Positions 10,142-21,469 of a stretch of 64,000 nucleotides of DNA are shown in pieces. The notes below the pieces were generated by a model. That model did no database searches. It saw only the letters and a list, made by a program, of their open reading frames with translations, and was not told where the DNA came from. This DNA comes from Bartonella australis AUST/NH1 (GTDB lineage: Bacteria; Pseudomonadota; Alphaproteobacteria; Rhizobiales; Rhizobiaceae). Position 1 is the first letter of the stretch. Each line of letters begins with the position of its first letter. Location: NCBI RefSeq assembly GCF_000341355.1, contig NC_020300.1, positions 372,001-436,000 on the forward strand. Direction: 5' to 3'. The position numbers and the translations under genes are program-made.

Positions 10142-10160
10142 AGGTTAAGCTTTTTAACCT
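10142..10160 (-). promoter_or_regulatory. Intercistronic hairpin between ugpB and ugpA
   Basis: AGGTTAA (10142-10148) and TTAACCT (10154-10160) form a 7-bp stem with a 5-nt loop, just after the ugpB stop on the minus strand. A run of eight T lies 16 nt further on (minus strand). Such a hairpin behind a binding-protein gene commonly stabilises or partially terminates the message so the binding protein exceeds the permeases. That role is inferred here. Confidence 0.4.
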
Positions 10161-10180
10161 TCGACAGTTATCAGGAAATT

Positions 10181-11506
10181 CTAATAGTTGGTTTTTTCAA
10201 ATTCGCGCAAAATTTCATTACCGCGCCTGACTGCCTCGTTTAACCCATCTTCCGGCGTTTTTGAGTCATTAAGAACGGCCTCGAATTCTTGATCAAGAAC
10301 GGAACGAATTTGCGGTAAGTTGCCAAGTCTTAATCCTTTCGAGTTTGCTGTCGGTGGGTTGAGATTAAGCTGTTCAATAGCGATATTTGCGCCTAGGTGA
10401 TTATCGTAGAAATGCTGTTTTTTGCTCAATTCATAAGCAGCTTTTGTGATTGGAAGATAACCCGTTTCCTGATGCCATTTAGCCTGATTATCTGTTTTTG
10501 AGAGGAATTCGAGAAATGCTGCTGCACCTGCGTATTCTTCTGGTGTGTGACCTTTCAAAATCCAAATAGAGGCACCACCAATAATCGAGTTTTGAGGCGC
10601 GCCGTCTACATAACCGTAATAAGGCAACATACCGAACCCAACATCAAATTGAGCTTCCGAAACGATTCCACCAAGTGATCCTGAAGATTGTATAAAAATT
10701 GCACAATTTTGCGCCATAAACATCGGTTCTGAATCTAATGAGCCAGCCGGACCACCGTAGTAAAAAATGCCCTGATCTGACCATTTTTTAAAATCAGCCC
10801 ACATACGTATCTGCACAGGGCCATTGAACGTGAGTTCTGAATCAAATCCTCCAAGGCCATTTTCTTTCGTCGCGTAAGGGAGATTATGAAATGCTGAAAA
10901 ATTTTCTAAACCAATCCATTGTGGCGCATAAGACATTGTAAAACCGCAGTTTGCCGCTTTACTCTCGAGGATTTTCATTGAAAAATCCTCGATATCTTGC
11001 CAAGTTTTAGGCGGCCGCTCTGGGTCAAGGCCCGCTTTTTTAAAAATATTTTTATTATAAAAAAGGATCGGCGTTGAAACATTGAACGGCATGGACAACA
11101 TCTGCCCCGTAAGATCAGAGTAATAGCTTCTTACAGCAGGTAGGTAGTCCGCGGGGTTGAATTCCCTTTTCGTATCAGCCATAAGCAGATAAAGTGGGTA
11201 GACTGCGTTTTTTGCAGCCATCATAGTGCCGGTACCAGCGTCATAAATTTGGGCAAGAACTGGTTGCTGTCTTCCGCGAAATGACGCAATAAGCGAAACC
11301 ATACCTTCTTCGTACTCGCCACGATACGAAGGAACAACTTCGTAATCAGATTGGCTTGCATTAAAATCGTTAATAAACTGCTCGACTTTTTTCCCAATAT
11401 TTCCACTCATGGAATGCCAAAAACTGATTTTTGTTTGCGCAAAACCCGCTGTTGCCGCGACCGTAGTGATTGTAAAGACTATCGCGGAAAGATAAAGACG
11501 GTTCAT
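10181..11506 (-). CDS. ugpB: Glycerol-3-phosphate ABC transporter, periplasmic binding protein
   Basis: A 441-residue extracytoplasmic solute-binding protein (family 1). A signal peptide of about 23 residues (MNRLYLSAIVFTITTVAATA, cleaved after GFA) precedes KISFWHSMSG, the standard UgpB start. Tyr/Trp-rich ligand regions such as MSMPFNVSTPILFYN and FTMSYAPQWIGLENF match the family. It is the first gene of the operon. Imported glycerol-3-phosphate can serve as phosphate and phospholipid precursor; ugpQ nearby handles diesters. I see no clear Pho box upstream. Confidence 0.94.
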   Translation of the reverse strand: MNRLYLSAIVFTITTVAATAGFAQTKISFWHSMSGNIGKKVEQFINDFNASQSDYEVVPSYRGEYEEGMVSLIASFRGRQQPVLAQIYDAGTGTMMAAKNAVYPLYLLMADTKREFNPADYLPAVRSYYSDLTGQMLSMPFNVSTPILFYNKNIFKKAGLDPERPPKTWQDIEDFSMKILESKAANCGFTMSYAPQWIGLENFSAFHNLPYATKENGLGGFDSELTFNGPVQIRMWADFKKWSDQGIFYYGGPAGSLDSEPMFMAQNCAIFIQSSGSLGGIVSEAQFDVGFGMLPYYGYVDGAPQNSIIGGASIWILKGHTPEEYAGAAAFLEFLSKTDNQAKWHQETGYLPITKAAYELSKKQHFYDNHLGANIAIEQLNLNPPTANSKGLRLGNLPQIRSVLDQEFEAVLNDSKTPEDGLNEAVRRGNEILREFEKTNY

Positions 11507-11602
11507 GACACACCCTTTCTGAATTGCTGGAACGCAGTTTTCTTAGATTATAATGACCCGTTAATATATTACGAATTGCTCTGTTTCGGAAATATGCCGG
11601 CC

Positions 11603-11631
11603 CATTTAAACATGAACCACGAAAAGGTCAA
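11603..11631 (-). promoter_or_regulatory. ugpB: Candidate promoter of the ugp operon
   Basis: On the minus strand TTGACC (11631-11626) is followed after 17 nt by TAAATG (11608-11603), about 97 nt ahead of the ugpB start. The -35 match is good and the -10 weak. No transcript data are available. Confidence 0.3.
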
Positions 11632-11646
11632 ATAAATTTGTTAGAA

Positions 11647-11665
11647 TAAGCCGGCTTTCGGCTTA
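11647..11665. repeat. GC-rich hairpin upstream of ugpB
   Basis: TAAGCCG (11647-11653) and CGGCTTA (11659-11665) are a 7-bp inverted repeat with a GCTTT loop. It lies between the metal transporter operon and ugpB, about 16 nt upstream of the candidate -35 box. It may be a terminator remnant or a structured protein-binding site. Confidence 0.4.
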
Positions 11666-11750
11666 GTGTGTATATTGTTGCTGACAAATGTAGCCGTCAA
11701 TAGCAGGGGATAGAACCAAAATAATTGAAAAAAGAGGCTAAAAAAATGAT

Positions 11751-11818
11751 AAAGGATATGGACAGTGGGATATTACTCTGGCGAGGGAAGTACAGTGGCT
11801 CTACGGGACATATCCTTT
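11751..11818 (-). terminator. Long-loop inverted repeat after the metal-transporter operon
   Basis: AAAGGATATG (11751-11760) and CATATCCTTT (11809-11818) are perfect 10-bp inverted copies enclosing 48 nt. On the minus strand the structure lies ~60 nt after the stop of the fused permease/binding protein and is followed by ATCATTTTTTTAG. It therefore could terminate that operon. Small internal stems (CTC/GAG and GTA/TAC) suggest a branched RNA fold. Confidence 0.4.
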
Positions 11819-11877
11819 GTGGCGTTTAGTTTATAATTTTAAAGTAATTATATTTTCGCCATTCATTATTGTGTATT

Positions 11878-13683
11878 TCAGCGTTTTATTATAGCATCGA
11901 CGATGGTCGTGACGTTGTGTGTCATCATATCAAGATAAGTTGCGGCAGGGCCGTCTTTTTCTGATAGTGCGTCGGAATAAAGCGTGCCGCCGACCTTTAA
12001 GCCTGTTTCTTTTGAGATCTGCTCTATGAGACGAGGATTTGAGATATTTTCGACGAACAGCGCAGATGCTTCCTTGCTTTTAATTTGTTTGATAAGTTTG
12101 GCAACATCCGCTGCGGTAGCTTCGGTTTCGGTCGATGTATTCTCGGGTGCAAGTATGGTAAAATTATATTCATGAGCGAAATAGCCAAAAGCGTCATGAG
12201 ATGTAATAATAGTGCGCTTATTTTTCGGGATGGCAGCAATTTGCGCTTTGATGATCGCCTGTGTTGCGTCCAGCTTTTGGATATAAGCGTCAGCATTTTT
12301 ATTATAGTTTTCGCATGATTGTTGATCGATTTTGCAAAAAGCAGCTGCGATATTTTTGATATAAATTTTAGCGTTAGGGACAGCCTGCCACGCGTGTGGA
12401 TCAATATTACCGAGGTGATGATGTGCGGCGTCACGTTCTTGATTTTCGATGTTAATGGGAGAAATATTATCGCTGACTTTGACGAGGAGCGCTTTCGTAT
12501 CGGTCGCTGTGATTAATTTGTCGATAAAGTCTTCTAAGTAGAGTCCGTTAACAAAAATAATACGGGCATTTTTGAGAGCTTTTGCGTCGTGGGGAGTAGG
12601 TTCATAAATATGAGTATTTCCGTTAGGGCCAACAAAGGTAGTGATAGAAACGCGGTCCCTTCCTACATTTTTTACAAAGTCTGCGATAATGGAAAAGCTC
12701 GCAACTACTTTAATTGTCTTATGTGCAGCGGCGGGGAATGGGAAGGAAAGAAAAAATAAAAAAAAGCTAAATAGGATGGATTTTTTGACGAGCTTGCGCA
12801 TGCTGCCTTTTTGCGATAAAGGGGAGCCGCAAAAAAGGCAGGGGGACCAAGCAGCAGCGAGGCCGCGAGGGCTTATGAAGCAAGAGACAAGGTAAATAAG
12901 TCCCGCTGCCATGATAATCGCTGGGCCGGAGGGGAGTGATATATGGAAAGAAAGCAGTAGGCCGAATATGCTGGAAATTATTCCTAATATGATAGATAAG
13001 ACGCAGATAGGAATAAGACGCGAAAACCAAAAACGGGCTGTAATGGCCGGAATCATCATGAGGCCGATCGAAAGAAGCGTCCCTAGTGATTGAAAGCCGC
13101 CAACGAGGTTTAATACCATAAGTCCAAGCAGCGATATGTGGACGTATTTTCCCAGCGGAGAGAGCGATCTAAATAATAGTGGGTCCAGGCTTTCCATCGC
13201 GAGAGCGCGCCAGAAAATGCGTAAGCTGCTCACTGTTATTAACATTATAGCGGTGATTAACCAAAGGGTTTGTGGGGTGATAGCGAGTACCGAACCAAAT
13301 AAAAGATGAAGTAGATCGATAGTCGATCCTTTAAGCGAAACGATAATAACACCCGATGCTAACGCAATAAGATAAAAGACTGCCATTGACGCATCTTCTT
13401 TTTGCGGGCTGTTTCTTGAAATTAAAGCAGTTGCTAATACAACGACAATGCCCGCTAAAAAGCCACCAATTGTCATGGATATGAGAGAGAAGCCACAAAA
13501 AAGAAAAGCGATTGCAACACCAGGGAGGATAGCGTGCGACATGGCGTCGCCTGTTAAACTCATACCACGTAGCATCAAAAATACGCCGATAGGGCAAGCG
13601 CTAATTGCTAATAAAATCGAACCGATTAAAGCACTTTGCATAAATTGGAAGTCAATAAAAGGAGCTATGAAAAACGCGTACAC
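11878..13683 (-). CDS. Metal ABC transporter, permease fused to periplasmic metal-binding protein
   Basis: One 601-residue frame holds two subunits that are normally separate. Residues ~1-280 are an ABC-3 family (ZnuB/TroC/AztB) permease with about eight hydrophobic helices and GDAMSHAILPGVAIAF near residue 45. Residues 295-601 form a complete ZnuA/TroA/AztC-type binding protein with its own signal peptide (MRKLVKKSILFSFFLFFLS, cleavage expected after AAA at ~320). Predicted metal ligands are His358, His430, His496 and Asp571, with a His-rich loop at 421-423; their spacing fits Zn/Mn cluster A-I binding proteins, particularly AztC. The ~15-residue junction contains CLFC. I retranslated the junction and found no stop. 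An internal ATG at 12801 with an SD-like AAAAAGG could also make the binding protein alone (307 residues). The ATPase gene lies 3 nt upstream. A stop-loss or a sequencing error could explain the fusion. Confidence 0.85.
   Translation of the reverse strand: MYAFFIAPFIDFQFMQSALIGSILLAISACPIGVFLMLRGMSLTGDAMSHAILPGVAIAFLFCGFSLISMTIGGFLAGIVVVLATALISRNSPQKEDASMAVFYLIALASGVIIVSLKGSTIDLLHLLFGSVLAITPQTLWLITAIMLITVSSLRIFWRALAMESLDPLLFRSLSPLGKYVHISLLGLMVLNLVGGFQSLGTLLSIGLMMIPAITARFWFSRLIPICVLSIILGIISSIFGLLLSFHISLPSGPAIIMAAGLIYLVSCFISPRGLAAAWSPCLFCGSPLSQKGSMRKLVKKSILFSFFLFFLSFPFPAAAHKTIKVVASFSIIADFVKNVGRDRVSITTFVGPNGNTHIYEPTPHDAKALKNARIIFVNGLYLEDFIDKLITATDTKALLVKVSDNISPINIENQERDAAHHHLGNIDPHAWQAVPNAKIYIKNIAAAFCKIDQQSCENYNKNADAYIQKLDATQAIIKAQIAAIPKNKRTIITSHDAFGYFAHEYNFTILAPENTSTETEATAADVAKLIKQIKSKEASALFVENISNPRLIEQISKETGLKVGGTLYSDALSEKDGPAATYLDMMTHNVTTIVDAIIKR
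12799..12813 (-). promoter_or_regulatory. Internal ribosome-binding site and start for the binding-protein half
   Basis: Within the fused frame, minus-strand CAAAAAGGCAGCATG places AAAAAGG about 4 nt before an ATG (12801-12799) that starts a perfect signal peptide. This is what an independent binding-protein gene would carry. The in-frame codon CAA at 12813-12811 differs from a TAA stop by one base, which suggests how two genes became one frame. Confidence 0.5.
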
Positions 13684-13686
13684 GTA

Positions 13687-14439
13687 TTAAGATCCAATTC
13701 GGCCGGAAATATTAGCTAGAAGATATTGTTTTTGTAAATTAACCCAGGAAAAATTGGGCATAAAAGACGGTAGGAAATGATGATTGCCGGCATCGAGAAA
13801 TTGCGCTGTTTTCTCATAAACAGCGCATCGTTTATCGATATGAATCACTCGTGAAAAATGTTCTTTGACAATAAGTGGATCATGTAGTGCTATAAAAATC
13901 GTTCGACCTTGCTGTTGCCAACGACGAATCAATAGAAGGAGGTCTTTTTTGGTATTAAGATCAACACCGTTGAAGGGTTCATCGAGCAAGATAATATTAG
14001 AATCTTGCACGATAATACGCGCAAAAAGAGCGCGTTGCAGTTGACCACTTGACAGCGTATCGAGCGGATAGTTTGCTTGTGCTACGAGCCTGACTTTTTC
14101 GAGTGCATCCTGAATTTTACTTTGATAAGGGCGTTGGCTTTTCCATAATCCACACAGGGGCCACAACCCCATTTTTACGAGCGTCTCTACATCGATTGGG
14201 AACGTTTTATCTATATCGCTTTGTTGAGCTAGATAAGCAACGCGGCTTTTTTTAGGTTTTGTAATTTTACCACTGACAGGCTTAATTACCCCAGCAATGG
14301 CTTTGAGCAGCGTAGATTTCCCAGAACCGTTATCACCAATTACCGCGATCAGCGAGCCCGCGTCCAGTTTCGCTGAAAAACCCTTTATGGCTATTGTACC
14401 AGCATAACCCAATGTCACATCGTTAAAATGTAAGCTCAT
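13687..14439 (-). CDS. Metal ABC transporter, ATP-binding protein (AztA/ZnuC-like)
   Basis: A 250-residue ATPase that powers the adjoining metal importer. It has Walker A GDNGSGKST (36-44), the Q-loop in YLAQQSD, a signature LSSGQLQRALFAR, Walker B IILLDEPFNGVD and the switch His in IALHDP. The Q-loop and signature variants match the zinc/manganese group (ZnuC, AztA, MntB). About 45 C-terminal residues beyond the core are family-typical but of unknown role. It is first in the operon, 3 nt before the permease start, so the two are surely co-translated. Zinc is favoured over manganese because of the AztC-like partner and the Zur-like dyad, but this is inference. Confidence 0.88.
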   Translation of the reverse strand: MSLHFNDVTLGYAGTIAIKGFSAKLDAGSLIAVIGDNGSGKSTLLKAIAGVIKPVSGKITKPKKSRVAYLAQQSDIDKTFPIDVETLVKMGLWPLCGLWKSQRPYQSKIQDALEKVRLVAQANYPLDTLSSGQLQRALFARIIVQDSNIILLDEPFNGVDLNTKKDLLLLIRRWQQQGRTIFIALHDPLIVKEHFSRVIHIDKRCAVYEKTAQFLDAGNHHFLPSFMPNFSWVNLQKQYLLANISGRIGS

Positions 14440-14475
14440 AATCAGGACCGTCTTTATTAATTTTTTATAATGTTA

Positions 14476-14490
14476 TGTTATATAATTACA
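14476..14490. promoter_or_regulatory. Zur-box-like dyad upstream of the metal transporter
   Basis: TGTTATATAATTACA, an imperfect dyad, lies 37-51 nt upstream of the ATPase start. It matches about 12 of 15 positions of the gammaproteobacterial Zur core TGTTATAWTATAACA. Zinc-bound Zur would repress the importer when zinc is sufficient. The region is AT-rich, so a chance match is possible. Confidence 0.4.
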
Positions 14491-15187
14491 TTTGTCAATA
14501 AAATACCGTCCGTGACATACGCTTTGGGAGATCGTGTATTTTGATCGGAATGTCGTGGAAAATTTAAAATAATGTTTGAATTTTTCTTGACGAAATAGCG
14601 TATACGTATACTATATATGGTATCAAAGTAATATACAGTATCAGAATGATGGTGGTCTAAATCTAAGTGCAAATTTAGAAGAGGTGCAACTCGTCTTAAT
14701 TTGAAGCCTGAATTATTTCCACAATAATAATGGCGAATGGTATTGTATTTATAAATAGTAAATGAAGTAGCAGTTTCGCTGAGATATGTGCATTTAGGGG
14801 TGGTTCTTTTTCTTTTTTGTTAAACTTTTTTAACGCAGTGAGGGCAGAGTTATAGCACCGGGGTTATTATTGGGGTGTTTTGCTCTGTGACGAATTGGTC
14901 ATAAAAGGTAGCGGGAGGGGAGCAAGGCGCCGAAAAAAGTGTTTTGTAACTGGGGAGAGTCGGTTATTCGGATTTTGCAGTGATCGTCTATTTACGTCAT
15001 AATTCGAATTATTTCCGGTACAAGGTGACGGAAATTTAAGGTATGTCGGGGGGTGTTGCTTTAATTGGAATGTGGTTGTGCGGTTTTTGCACATAATTTT
15101 TGATTTTTATCGTTTTTAAGTTTTACGAAATTATCGAAATTAGCTCCTTTACGGGGTTATTTTTTGAGAATATGGAAGTTGAAGAAA
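14491..15187. other. Divergent spacer and possible long leader of nrdHIEF
   Basis: About 700 nt without a supported gene. GTATACGTATAC (14600-14611) is a perfect 12-bp palindrome. It overlaps ATACTATATATGGTAT (14608-14623), whose core differs at one position from the NrdR box pattern aCwAtATaTwGt. Further on, a possible hairpin pairs GCACC with GGGGTGT around 14855-14880. TGTGC/GCACA (15077-15093) is followed by TAATTTTTGATTTTT, resembling a weak terminator 95 nt before nrdH. A regulated leader RNA is possible but not shown. Confidence 0.35.
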
Positions 15188-15412
15188 ATGCCTGTTACTA
15201 TTTACAGCAAGCCGTCTTGCGTTCAATGTGATGCTACTTATCGAGCCTTTGACGCTAAAGGCATTAATTATCGTGTCGTCGATGTTTCCCGCGATGAACA
15301 AGCATATAATTTTATTCAATCTTTAGGCTACCGCCAAGTTCCTGTGGTTGTTTGCGGCGAGAATCATTGGTCGGGTTTTAGGCCAGATATGATTAGCGGT
15401 CTCTGCGGTTAA
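15188..15412 (+). CDS. nrdH: Glutaredoxin-like protein NrdH
   Basis: A 74-residue thioredoxin-fold electron donor for the class Ib ribonucleotide reductase. The redox motif CVQC is at residues 11-14 and the C-terminal half shows VPVVVCGENHWSGFRPD, the NrdH-specific SGFRPD motif that mediates thioredoxin-reductase use. ATG 15188 is chosen over an in-frame TTG at 15164 because homologues begin just before the first strand. Its stop overlaps the nrdI start (TAATG), so the operon is translationally coupled. Confidence 0.93.
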   Translation: MPVTIYSKPSCVQCDATYRAFDAKGINYRVVDVSRDEQAYNFIQSLGYRQVPVVVCGENHWSGFRPDMISGLCG

Positions 15413-15791
15413 TGGGGCTGATTGTTTATTATTCGAGTGTAACGGGTAATACTGAGCATTTTGTTTCTCAGCTTGGGCAGAAACTTTTCAAAATTGATAA
15501 AAGAAGGCCATCTACCTTAGTGAAGGAGCCTTATGTGTTGGTTGTCCCTACTTACGCGGATGGTGAGGGAAGAATGGCTGTACCGAAGGCCGTTATTCAC
15601 TTCCTTAATGAAGTAGAAAACCGTAAATTAATTCGTGGAGTCATCGGCGGTGGGAACCGTAGTTTTGGTCGCAATTACGGTTTAGCTGGAAGAGTAATTG
15701 CTGAAAAATGTTGTGTACCTTGCCTCTATTGTTTCGAGTTGCGTGGAACTGAGGAAGATGTTGTCTGTGTTAAAAAGGGATTGGAAAAATT

Positions 15792-15810
<19 letters not shown>
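15412..15810 (+). CDS. nrdI: Flavodoxin-like NrdI
   Basis: A 132-residue FMN protein that supplies the oxidant needed to build the Mn(III)2-tyrosyl radical cofactor in NrdF. The FMN phosphate loop reads [12 protein letters not shown] and the isoalloxazine-binding loop is [12 protein letters not shown], both NrdI hallmarks. The start overlaps the nrdH stop by one base and the end overlaps nrdE by 19 nt. Its presence means the reductase can work with manganese, which suits an iron-poor host niche (inference). Confidence 0.93.
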
Positions 15811-19787
<3,977 letters not shown>

Positions 19788-19791
<4 letters not shown>

Positions 19792-20867
19792 TCATTATCA
19801 TCTATTTCGGTAAGGAGTGCTGCCTGGTGGTCAGAAATAAGTGCGTCGATAAATTCATCAAGATCTCCTTCCATAACGCGGTCGAGCTTGTACAAAGTGA
19901 GATTAATACGGTGGTCAGTGACGCGTCCTTGGGGGAAATTATAGGTGCGAATACGTTCTGATCGATCACCAGAGCCAACTTGAGTTTTACGGGATGCTGA
20001 ACGTTCGCTCGCCGCTTTCCGTCGTTCGATATCAAATAAGCGTGCGCGCAAAATTTGGAGTGCACGTACACGGTTTTGGTGTTGTGATTTTTCCGCTTGT
20101 ACAACCATAATTCCCGTTGGAATATGAGTGATACGAACGGCTGAATCAGTTGTGTTGACATGTTGTCCACCTGCGCCAGAAGCGCGCATTGTATCTATAC
20201 GGATATCTTCTGGACGGATTTCGACGTCAATCTCTTCGGCTTCCGGAAGCACAGCAACGGTAGCCGCCGACGTATGGATGCGTCCACCAGTTTCTGTTTC
20301 AGGGATGCGTTGTACGCGATGGACGCCTGATTCAAATTTGAGCTTAGAAAATACCCCTTTGCCTGAAATGGAAGCAATAATTTCTTTATATCCGCCAACT
20401 TCACTTTCGCTAAGTGAAACGATTTCGACTTTCCAATTATGGGCACTAGCGTAACGTTCATACATACGGAAAAGATCTCCAGCAAAAAGAGCTGCTTCTA
20501 ACCCGCCTGTTCCTGCTCGAATTTCAATGATGGCACTTTTTTCGTCGGCAATGTCTTTGGGTAAAAGAAGAATTTGAAGTTCTCTCTCAAGTTGTTCAAT
20601 TTTCTGATATAATAACGGCATTTCTTCTTGAGCGAGGGTGCGCATTTCTGGGTCTGTTTGCGTATCGTCTATTATAGTTTTAAGTTCTTTTATTTCTTTA
20701 TAGGCAGTATTTAATATCCGTATAGGAGCGACGATCGGCCGTAATTCCGCGTATTCAGAAGCTAATTTTACATAAATCTCAGCATTTGGATTTTCAGCCA
20801 TTTGACTTTCAATTACTTCGAAGCGCTTTTCAAGTTTTTTCATACGGTCTTGCGGCAAAGAAACCAT
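19788..20867 (-). CDS. prfA: Peptide chain release factor 1
   Basis: Recognises UAA and UAG stop codons and triggers peptide release. The 359-residue length is standard. It contains the codon-recognition PxT motif (Pro189-Thr191 in [10 protein letters not shown]) and the catalytic GGQ at 233-235 within [17 protein letters not shown]. First gene of the prfA-prmC pair. In many relatives prfA follows lysC-ptsP; here lysC is more than 10 kb away, so a rearrangement is likely (inference). Confidence 0.96.
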
Positions 20868-21036
20868 AACAATGTTAGCCTAATTTCGTTATAATGTTAA
20901 AAAGCGACAGTATTACACCATCGTGTGATAAGGGGTGATAAAACAGAAAAATGCTTTTGCCAATGAAAACTGCAGATTTTTTAAGTAGGCTTTCATAAAA
21001 TTCAATTTGCATGAATAATTTTGATCGTATACATGG

Positions 21037-21453
21037 TCAATTTTTGCGCTTTTTTCCGTAAAATTCAAGGCGGTGGTGAATGATATCATAGCTGAGGGAA
21101 TGGGCAATTTTTTCTTGCAGTTTTTCAATGATATTAGACTGAAATTCGATGATTTGTCCTGTTTCTATATCGATAAGGTGGTAATGATGCTGGCCATCAG
21201 CTTGCTCAAAGCGAGAAGGGCCTCCACTGAAGGCATGTCTATGGATCGTTCCGTTATTCTCTAATATTTTCATAGTGCGGTAAACAGTCGATAGAGAAAT
21301 GCTAGAATCTATGTCATTAGCACGCTGGAAGATTTCAACTGCATTTGGGTGGTCATCTGTATCCGCCAAAATACCTAGGATAACGCGCCTTTGACGCGTT
21401 ATTCTCAGACCTGCTGTGCGCAATTTTTGTTCATAATTTTGTTTTTTTCTCAT
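21037..21453 (-). CDS. Fur-family metal-responsive regulator (Fur/Mur type)
   Basis: A 138-residue DNA-binding regulator. The winged helix covers residues ~12-75 ([27 protein letters not shown] as recognition helix). The metal region shows [20 protein letters not shown] (His89, His90, His92) and ends in HHRLEFYGK. The CxxC pair of classical Fur, which would follow the HHxH motif, is replaced by IDIETG, as in the manganese-responsive Mur proteins of alphaproteobacteria. ATG 21453 is chosen because an upstream extension would run into secA and lacks homology to the fold. It starts 16 nt after the secA stop and is probably co-transcribed. Whether it senses iron or manganese is not visible. Confidence 0.85.
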   Translation of the reverse strand: MRKKQNYEQKLRTAGLRITRQRRVILGILADTDDHPNAVEIFQRANDIDSSISLSTVYRTMKILENNGTIHRHAFSGGPSRFEQADGQHHYHLIDIETGQIIEFQSNIIEKLQEKIAHSLSYDIIHHRLEFYGKKRKN

Positions 21454-21469
21454 ATTAGCCGTCTGCTTT

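Noticed and set aside
14867-15094. 75-codon minus-strand ORF ahead of nrdH
   Set aside because: Low-complexity, no ribosome-binding site, overlaps the predicted leader; probably chance.
14660-15187. Cobalamin riboswitch in front of nrdHIEF
   Set aside because: I looked for the B12-box pattern because some ribonucleotide reductase operons carry it; GC-rich pieces are present but the conserved core is not.
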